Positions 56,202-64,000 of a stretch of 64,000 nt of DNA are shown piece after piece. The DNA comes from Cinnamomum chago (taxonomy: Eukaryota; Streptophyta; Magnoliopsida; Laurales; Lauraceae). Every line of letters starts with the position of its first letter. Position 1 is the first letter of the stretch. Under the pieces are notes generated by a model. It ran no database searches, was not told the DNA's origin, and saw nothing but the letters and a program-made list of their open reading frames with translations. A program made the translations under genes and the position numbers. The stretch is taken from contig CP142457.1 of assembly GCA_038049695.1 (NCBI GenBank), positions 55,734,501-55,798,500 of the forward strand, read 5' to 3'.

Positions 56202-56530
56202 AAACCCTAAAACCACTGGCTTTTAAAAAGGTTTTTGTTTATGCTCTTCCTTTTCTTGTTGTCATTCTCATGTTCTTTGTCCGGTGATTGATCTCATTTT
56301 TCAGGGGCATGGAGAAACAGAGAACGTGGAAAAGAGGGAATTTTTCCAAGATTTTGGGATTCCCTTGTCGTGGCCGTTGGATGGGCATCCGACGGTGGAG
56401 ATTACTGTCAATATGACCGTTGCAGGATGATTACCGCGTTCCAGAATCAATATGACCGTTGTTGGGAGCTGTTGTACGGACTGTGCAGTGATTCCCCATG
56501 GCACGTGAGATGCACGTGAAAGTCACCTGT
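56202..56530 (-). promoter_or_regulatory. SCL28 B promoter with one intact and two damaged MSA elements
   Basis: TCCAACGGCCA (56381-56371) is intact. The second site now reads TGCAACGGTCA (56424-56414), breaking the YCY triplet. The third has gained GTT so that AAC precedes AACGGTCA (around 56463-56453). CACGTG (about 56502-56507) and GCACGTG (about 56512-56518) and the AAACCCTAA telo-box (56202-56210) are retained. Confidence 0.65.
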
Positions 56531-56690
56531 AGATGTCCGGGGCTTGTTACCGTTGGCTTCTGCTGTTATTCGGTTGGTCTCAACTCACTTTCCCACTAAA
56601 AAGGAAGGCCTCATTGTAGGACAAGGATGTGGGCTAATGACAACCGTACACGTCGCCTATCTGTGCCCCCCATAGTCAAAGATCAAAATC

Positions 56691-57401
56691 GAATGAGATG
56701 ATTTTTACTTCCATAGTTCACTTTCATGGCTCAATGGACAGGAAAAGTGTATTGTGCATCGTGGATGATACATATGGAGCTTAATGTAATTAATGAACTG
56801 ATCCAAATATATTGTAATAATGACTCCATAATTAATGAATTGATCGCAATTGAAGAATGGTAAAAAAAAATGTTTTAATTTACGTAAAATAGCAAAAGTT
56901 TACTTCATACAATTTCGCATGATGTTTTAATTTATGCAATGTCATTAAAAGTAAAACTTTTTTATCCACTCCAACACCATCTTTTTTCCATTCTCACCAT
57001 CTGTAACTCTACTCCCCATCATTTTTGCTCCCCTCCCCTCTCCTCTCGCTAGCCTCTTCAGTAAATAAGATAAATGCTTTGGGTCATGATTTTGAAATCC
57101 ATATAATTAAGAAAAATAAAGGATGAGAAATATAGAAGAAAACCTTGCTCCATACGTACATGCAAAAATATAAGTTTAGAATCTAAGCATTGACATATAA
57201 AACAACATAATGCTACATATTTCGGTAACATTAACAACTAAATGACAATGTATTATCCTAATAATTCTACACCTTGACATTCTTACAACATTTGATTCAC
57301 ATCTCTTGGTACTAATTTTCTATATTTGTGAAAAGAAAAATATATCATAAAACTCACTTTTAAAGTTTAAAAGAGAGAGAGAGAGAGTGTGCGCTAGCTA
57401 A
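56691..57401. other. Intergenic, no gene seen
   Basis: AT-rich spacer to the right of unit B; short (GA)n at about 57373-57387. Nothing recognised. Confidence 0.5.
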
Positions 57402-57590
57402 CATGGGGGTTGCTCAGTTGGTCGTTAACCATAGTTATCACATGGCTGTCCAGGGATCAATCCATGAGTGTCACTCTTCCAATATTTGTGGACTACTTCC
57501 CACTTGTGTGGGCACCTCTTTCCACATGTGTGGGCTTTCTTGTGTCTCAGCCACCTTGCTAAAATACATAAAAAAAGATAAAAAAAAATA
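57402..57590 (+). mobile_element. tRNA-derived SINE candidate
   Basis: GGGGGTTGCTCAGTTGGTCG near the left end resembles a Pol III A box (tRNA D-arm text) and GGGATCAATCC about 45 bp later resembles a B box; about 130 bp of unrelated sequence and an A-rich tail follow. No clear target duplication was found. Confidence 0.45.
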
Positions 57591-58046
57591 ACAGAAAAGG
57601 CTAAGAGGGAGAAACAGGGAAAAACATACTTCAATGGAGCAAGATGGAAAGGGACAGTCAAAAATGAAAAATGAGTGCCACAAACGGGATGAAAATATAA
57701 ATAGAGAGGCCCCCGTTCACATTATAAAAGAATCACTTATGCAATATCGCATGAATTTTTGTGCAATATCGCATAAAGTCTTTTTTTTTTTTTTTTTTTT
57801 TTTTGATATCTCAAAAATGAGAATCTTTTTTACTCGTTCAGTATACAGCCAGTATTAAAAGCGCATTGAAAATTATTTGAACTTTGGTCATCAGGCGAGG
57901 CGAGGATACGGTGACCGGAGAGGAAAAAATTAAAAACCTTGCAACAAAGACCATCAAGGGAATCTTGATGGGTACGTTGCAATATGGCCGGTACATTGGG
58001 GGAATCCCTCAACGTCACCTCTAATTACCAAGGTCACACATCAGCT

Positions 58047-58293
58047 TTTAGGGGCTGTTTGTGCAGCTCCGTTTTCATCGGAAAGGGGGAGGAGACAGGG
58101 CGCCGGAAAATCCGGTGCCCTGCTCAGTCGTTTGGTGCAGCGAAGAAAGGGGAAGGGTTTCCTTCCCTTTTGTACTATTTTCTTCCATAAGCCATGAAAA
58201 TGGTTTCTCACCTCCCCTGATCGGAATCGTTTGCCGCGGAAGAGGAAAACAAGTTTTCCTCTTCTGCGGCGTCTTCCAAACACACCCTTAATG
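58047..58293. mobile_element. MITE with GGGGCTGTTTG...CAAACACACCC ends
   Basis: About 250 bp with inverted GGG-TGTTTG termini and GC-rich interior (GGAAAAGGGG / TTTCCTCTTC words on both arms), a form common in plant hAT-derived MITEs. No coding capacity. Confidence 0.5.
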
Positions 58294-60170
58294 GTCACTG
58301 TGGTGTGCCCACAGGGGACCCACACAATCCAACGTGAATAAGATGAGCACATCTAGATTATTAAAGATGTTAAGGAATCCTACTAATTGAAAAGGTTTTT
58401 TTGTGCCTGCACTAGTTCCCCCTGATGAATGGTCCTGCCCTGTATGCCTCATTTGATATTGTGGACATCTTCATTCAGGGTGCAGATTCTATGATGAGAG
58501 GAGAGAATCCATGCTCGGTAGATTTTTGCTCATGGAGAAGAGACGAATCATATATTCTTACCTTTTTGATAAAAAATTGAAATCCCTTGTATCAAAAAAA
58601 AAAAAAAAAAAAAATTAAAGCGGTTCTCTTTTTTTTTTTTTTTTTTTTTTCATTCATTTCTGCACTTCAAAAGTACCGCACCGAGGAGGATGGAAGAATG
58701 TGATACATGGAAATAAAGAATCTTCCTCTCTATTCATCACACCAACCATAGATGAGAGTACGCCAATATTGATTCTAGTGACACCAATATTGATACATTT
58801 TAAGACTGGGTCTTAAAAGATTTAAGACCGCGTTTCACGCACTCAAACAACTAGCTTAATTTGATAACAATTTCAACGATGTATTGTATGCTCAACAAGA
58901 CAAAGGTGATTGCGAGCTTTTCCACAAGGGACTGAACTCGAAAAGGAGGCCTCCTCATGACATAGTATCCTTAAATCCTTCGCAGATTACCCCTAAATGA
59001 ATCCCACTCCAGTTAAAACTGAATAAACGTATCCCATTCTCACCTCCCCAAAGTCAAAATGGAGAAAGCAAGAAAGATCAATAGATCATGTTCAAAGTCG
59101 TGAATTTCCATCACTGATGCATATACTGCTTGCATTTAGGACGTCCCAGGATGAAAACTGCATTATGCATGTCTCCACTTCCCACCTCTAGCCAAAAATT
59201 TTAAGGGAAGAGTACAATACAACGAAAATAAGATTCATGCTTCAATCAACCTAACTTACCTTCGTTTACCCCACAAAAAAAAAAAAACCCAAGTCAGCTT
59301 CAGCTGACAGGTAAATTTAGGGCACACTTGTTTGCACGGAACAACTTCCTAGGCATTGTAAAAGATGCATTTCCTAAAAGTGGCTTAAAATAGAAGAAAT
59401 AAAATAGGATCCATAAGAAGCCATCAAATAATCTCCACTATCATGAAAATGAATTGAATGGTGATGGTAAATGAATACGAGTCTAAGAAAAGAAAAGAAA
59501 AGAAAAAGAAAAAGATGAAGAAGATGAATACCAAGCCATCACCCTCATAAATGAAATCCTGGGGAAGTCAAGTTTCATCCACATATTCAACTTACATCCT
59601 TCACCCCTCACAACTTTAAATAATCTTTTAGTAGAGGGATCCCAAGGGGGGATTCAATTCCATCCAAACAAATGGGCACTTGTCCGGACGACTGAGTTCC
59701 AGGGATACTAACACCTATAGCGAAGACAACATCAAAGTAAACCTATCTTGCAATTTCTAGCAGCTGCACATACCATCTGCCTTGGGAAGAGGAAGAGGAC
59801 ACCTAACAAAACCTTAAAAAAACATGCAAGTCGAAAATCACATAGATAGATTTTACCAGGATTTGACAAATACACAGAACTCTTTCCTGTCACATAAGAT
59901 TTAGTTGATTATATGCACAAATGTCTAGGTCCACGCACTAAATCCCAACGAATAGAAATCACATGGTATCACCTCACGCACATTCATCGTGTGGATGTTT
60001 GGAATAGGTGTCCCATCAGGTTCGCTTGAAAAGCCTCTCTACATTTCTGCTATTTAGGTATTCAATCAAATATCACAATCTGATATAAAGCATTCATTCC
60101 AAATTTACTATATTGACCAAAACTTGAGCAATGTCATCCAGTATACCATCTTCCTTAAAGGGGTAATTGT
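58294..60170. other. Intergenic and probable 3' UTR of the UBX gene
   Basis: No gene recognised. Poly-A (58598-58614) and poly-T (58629-58650) runs face each other closely, as at retroelement or MITE scars. The part next to 60170 is probably the 3' UTR of the UBX-domain gene on the minus strand. Confidence 0.45.
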
Positions 60171-62270
60171 TTAAAACAGTTCAAGGAACAAGGCTTCCTG
60201 CTTGCTGGTCAGGCCCAGTTCACTGAGAGAGAGCTCACTTTGACCATCATCGAAAGGACGCGTGGGATATGGTCTCACCTGTCAAAAAAGAAAAAAAAAA
60301 GAAAAGAAAAACAGTGAGAGAGAGACGTCGCATATCAGCTAAATTCATAGCTCAAGTTTAAAATAAAATAAAAAAACTTCCGGATGATACTAAGTCAGCA
60401 ACTAAAACCTTCTTCAATGGTTTACAATCCCCCACAAATACAAGGTATCTTGATATATTTCAAACAAACCAAGAATTTTCAGTGTTCTATTTTTACTGAG
60501 AAATTCAAATAGAAGATTGCTTTTAATGTAGACCAGTTCGCTGCTCTTGTGTGGGCTACATGAGCTCAAAGAGTGAACTGAAAACTCTAAATGCCACCAC
60601 AAAACGAGGATAAAGCAGACATCTTATGCACTGAGCACTAGCTGAGTGTTGAACAGGTTAAGAAAAGGGAATTCAAGCAGGCCTTGAGCATTGTTGCTAT
60701 TAAGTGTCTGAACTAAGGCAAATTGTTCAGCACAACTCTATAAAGCTTGTGTTGACATTTGGCAAGCCTAGTTATTAAAAAAAAAATTGGCAAGCCTCAA
60801 AGTGTTGCAGTTTTCATTAGAAAACGAGAATTCAGGTCCGTAGTAACAACAAAATAATGCCGTATGAGAATGCTTTGACATTTGACAAGCCTCAAAAGGA
60901 TGCAGTTTCATTAGAAAATGAGAATCCAGGTCCTTAACAAAGTCAAAACAATGTTGTCTACTTCAAGAGGGCAAAATCTAATCCCCAATAGGAAAAAAGA
61001 ATGATAACACTCAGAAACCTTCAAACTTTTTATCGCCCTGAAGAAAATGGACAACACAGCAGGACCTGCCCTTAAATTAGCAAACTGTTCGACAAAAAGA
61101 GCCTGCCGTGGATGCCCTAGGCCTTCCCCAGCCAGCATGAATGGATGGCCCTAATCAACTGTAAAAAGCCTACAATAGAATCCTGCTAAATTTGGTCCAG
61201 CTGGTCATTTACATATATTGCAGTGTAGGAATTAATTAACAAGTTGATGGTGGGAGGAGCCAATTCTTTTAAAGTTCAACTGGTTGTTAACACCATGACA
61301 AACTCATTTGATGATGCTATAAAATCACTATTTAAATTTTCAAATGATACTCCACTAACTCTGACCAGAAGCTTCCAGACTTCCCACTCAAACCCAGCCA
61401 AGAAGAAGCTTAATAGGGATGAAAGTTTCCTGGAAAAGACGGATTAAAAAGTTCCCGAAAAAAGCCCTATTCATTTCAGATGGGTGGAACCGGAAAACTT
61501 TGATTTTGACTTTTCCAGCTCCAGCTGGATTAGGGGACCCAAAACAGAATGAGATTTTATCCTCGAGAGAGGGATTAAGATGTTCCTAAAATCATGGTCA
61601 GCTCACTTCTAATTGAACCAGATTCTGCTAATACAGTGAGTTGAGCTCAGGGTCTCTCCTGCCCTCTTATTTCACAAGTGTTGCCAGGGAGATTAGACTT
61701 ATCGGTTGATATTACTTTCATAGGCATCCAAAGATAATAAGATGAGGAGGCAGATGCAATAGCAAAATCAGGGGTCTCCAGAGATACATCCTTGCACTAA
61801 GCAATGCATTGTCTCTACTAAAACAGTCTAAGTTCGTATTAGATGCAGTCATCTTCATTAAAAGATTGGTTGAGTGAGCTTTTACCCATCAATAAAACTA
61901 TTACCTTTGAAAATAAAATTATGTTTAGAAACTAATTTTAAAAAAAAAAAAAACTGTGAGAGAAGAACTTACCAATTTGTAAGTGCCAGGCTTGACCACT
62001 CTACGAATATCAATGAAGTCAAAAAGGGACTGAAATAGAAAAGCAGTAAGATTTAGCGGAAAGAAAATGAAAATTGGATAAGTTCCAAACACAAAATATT
62101 AAGACTTCCGCGAATCTAAAAATAACCTGAAGCCTGTCAGACTTGAGAAAGCGACGGCCATGACGGCTACCATCAGGCATGCGGACAAGAAGTGTCACCG
62201 CATTTTCATCATCCAAAGCTGGTTCTTGAGGAAGAGAAGCTTGTTTTGTGGCAAGTAGCCTCTCAAACTC
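60171..62270 (-). CDS. Plant UBX-domain protein (CDC48 adaptor), last three coding exons
   Basis: UBX domains dock proteins onto the CDC48/p97 ATPase. Three exons on the minus strand, 62270-62127, 62029-61973 and 60278-60171, encode the final 102 residues and TAA; all lie between AG and GT signals and are in phase 0. The reading [17 protein letters not shown], then [52 protein letters not shown] and [11 protein letters not shown] is a whole UBX fold at the extreme C-terminus. I recognise it as the plant PUX group near PUX8/PUX13 (SAY1-like), not PUX10; subgroup is from memory and less sure. The loop I would expect as PYPR reads PYPT here, at the CDC48-contact site. The rest of the protein lies beyond the window. 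The 1.7-kb intron (60279-61972) holds a 94-bp period repeat. Confidence 0.85.
60788..60940. repeat. Diverged direct repeat, period about 94 bp, in the UBX gene intron
   Basis: CAAGCCTCAAA-G-TGCAGTTT-CATTAGAAAA-GAGAAT-CAGGTCC occurs at about 60792-60843 and 60886-60934. A third trace (GACATTTGGCAAGCC) is at about 60754. Confidence 0.8.
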
Positions 62271-64000
62271 CTGCCATATTCGTAAGATTCAGAAGAATTA
62301 AGTATTCATCATTCGGAAAACAAATAACATGATATCAAAAATACTTTCAAATGCCTGACAGTACACTTCATCCAGAGCTTGTACACATAAAAGCTATTTG
62401 TGTATTACAGATGAACCAGTGACACCTTTGTAGGGCCTAATTTGTTGCAAATTCAAGTGATGAGACAAGAAAACTGAGCAGCACAAGCAAGTAAAAGGGT
62501 TAGAATCAGAGGCATTAAAAGCACCATTTTACACACACAAAGGGTAGATGTAAGGAGTTTCACATAACCCTGCAATCATCCACATAGTTTTAAAGCTCAC
62601 ATCCAGTGCTTGCTTCTCTTAGGATGGGCAGATGCTGAAAGATGTTTGGCCCATACCACTGCTATTTGGAGTCTAGCAACCCATTTTAGTTATATCATAT
62701 TATTAGTTTGACAAACATCTGTTCCATTGCAGTGAGTTCTCAAGTACCACATGCTGTGGAGAAACCTTCCCATTCAAACGGAATCACTAGGCTTACCAAG
62801 CTTTGCATGAGAAAAAAAGATAAAAACATGACAAACTATCGGAAAGAGAGCAAATCAGAAATCAGAAAGCAGCAGCCAGCAGAAGACACCAGAAAGACAC
62901 ATCATTTTATAGAAATCTACTGCATCTGAAATTGTGGGTATTATAATAGCGAAATGTATGCATACACATACACAGACACAGAAGTGGGTGGCCTAGACCT
63001 AATGGACCATGTGTTGATCAGGCCCTCAATTACTTATACCGATTTTATCGATCAAATGATTCTTTGACCCATATCCATTAAGGCCCAATCAAGAAAAGGA
63101 TCAAATCATGATTTGAATGGTCAAGATGGATTAAAAAGGGTTCCAAATCTAAAAGCATAAGTGCTGAAATTAATGAGGCAAATCAGCAGTGTCACATTAG
63201 GCCATCTAATCAAGCCCAAACAGATCCAATTGATCCGAACAGCACAAGAATAGGGGACTGCAATTCACTAGGCTTCGACCTGCTTGAACCTGGCCCAAAC
63301 AAGGCCCAACCCAACTGGAACGATTCTCAAACTTGTCACCCAGGGCTGAACTATGAGAAGGAATACGTAGCTGGTCCTACAGGACTAGCACACAGGCACC
63401 ACAGGCCCTAATGCTCAAACAGTTCCAGACACCCTTGCGTGCGTCCAGATTCCTTGTTTTTTGGGTTTTCACTTTGATTTTTCCCAAAAAGCCTATAGTT
63501 ATAAAAAATCTATAAAAGATAAGAAGTTTTTAAGAGATTGGAAGATGCCTGTCCCAATAAAGCAAGTGGGGTCCACATGATTAAGAAGCTTGAACAATCA
63601 AGACATCCATAAGAAGCCATGGATACCTTTTATTCTTTTGTTCTGTTTAAAAGTTAGTTCTTTCATTGTTTTGATGCAAGTAGATTTCATAAGTTGGGTT
63701 TTCTTCCCTCTCACTCTGAGATTGGATGGATGGATGAGAATAAGAGTAGGTTTGAAGGGTTTAAAGCATTATAAATGCACACTGTAGTTGGCATCAAGTG
63801 TAGTGTGTCAGCTTCCTCCCAAGGATTAAAGACTTATTTGACAGTGGATTTGAAATCATGTGTAATCAAGCTGCTGCTGCTGCTAGTTATTTCACAAGTT
63901 GATTTGGGTTAGGGTTAGAGATTTGATTTTCCAATCGATTAGGCTCTCATTCTCGCTGCATCGTGTGCACACACTTGCATTCATGCATGTTCACATGGAA
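62271..64000. other. Probable intron of the UBX gene; no exon recognised
   Basis: Upstream (on the minus strand) of the 62270 acceptor. I see no further UBX-gene exon. 62990-63420 carries GGCCCAA / GGACC repeat text, and (CTG)-like GCTGCTGCTGCTGC is at about 63871-63884. Confidence 0.4.

Larger units (their letters stand above)
49809..56690 (-). repeat. Segmental duplication unit B (about 6.9 kb, carries SCL28 B)
   Basis: The second copy of the block at 39520-48950, same orientation (direct tandem). Coding identity is clearly high; flanking sequence has drifted with many indels and with its own local duplications at 51064, 51686 and 52472. See the unit A entry for landmark pairs. Confidence 0.92.

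Overview
This window is plant nuclear DNA: AT-rich, with long introns, many short inverted-repeat transposons and no prokaryotic features. Many of the dispersed repeats carry a GGGGCCCAC / 'TCCAATGG' style of sequence that I associate with magnoliid genomes (Magnolia, Liriodendron, Cinnamomum and relatives). A magnoliid or other early-diverging angiosperm is my best guess; this is inference, not proof.

Layout. (1) 1-4.5 kb: the last exon (+) of a SEUSS/SEUSS-LIKE co-repressor gene, preceded by at least 3.6 kb of intron full of MITEs and a LINE fragment. (2) 4.5-18 kb: intergenic, with a perfect 97-bp tandem duplication, a dead 3' end of a CC-NBS-LRR gene (6.8-7.4 kb), MITEs including a head-to-head inverted pair (13.0-13.8 kb), and a 924-bp hAT-like element. 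(3) 18.4-21.8 kb: an intact intronless CC-NBS-LRR (CNL) gene (+, 1160 aa) whose LRR part holds three nearly identical 201-bp units. (4) 22.6-26 kb: a candidate 2.5-kb TIR-bounded element holding a promoter/leader-like sequence, then a 205-bp CACTA-type foldback MITE with almost perfect 94-bp arms. (5) 28.7-37.8 kb: a seven-coding-exon BIG BROTHER-like RING-H2 E3 ligase gene (-, 257 aa); every splice junction was read from the sequence and the phases close. (6) 39.5-56.7 kb: a tandem segmental duplication, each unit carrying one intronless SCL28/DLT-type GRAS gene (-, 684 and 665 aa). (7) 60.2-62.3 kb: the last three coding exons (-) of a UBX-domain (CDC48-adaptor) gene that continues beyond the window.

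The genes do not form an operon or cluster in the bacterial sense. Two themes recur. The first is local duplication: the CNL gene and its relic, the internal LRR units, the tandem SCL28 pair, and at least eight short direct duplications of 48-189 bp, several in only one of the two SCL28 units. The second is growth control: SCL28/DLT GRAS proteins and BIG BROTHER are both known from other plants as cell-number or organ-size regulators, but their proximity here may be chance. The most testable biological observation is that the SCL28 A promoter holds three consensus-matching MSA (MYB3R-type G2/M) elements, whereas the B copy keeps one and has lost two through a substitution and a 3-bp insertion. 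I found no evidence for a wholly new molecular system.
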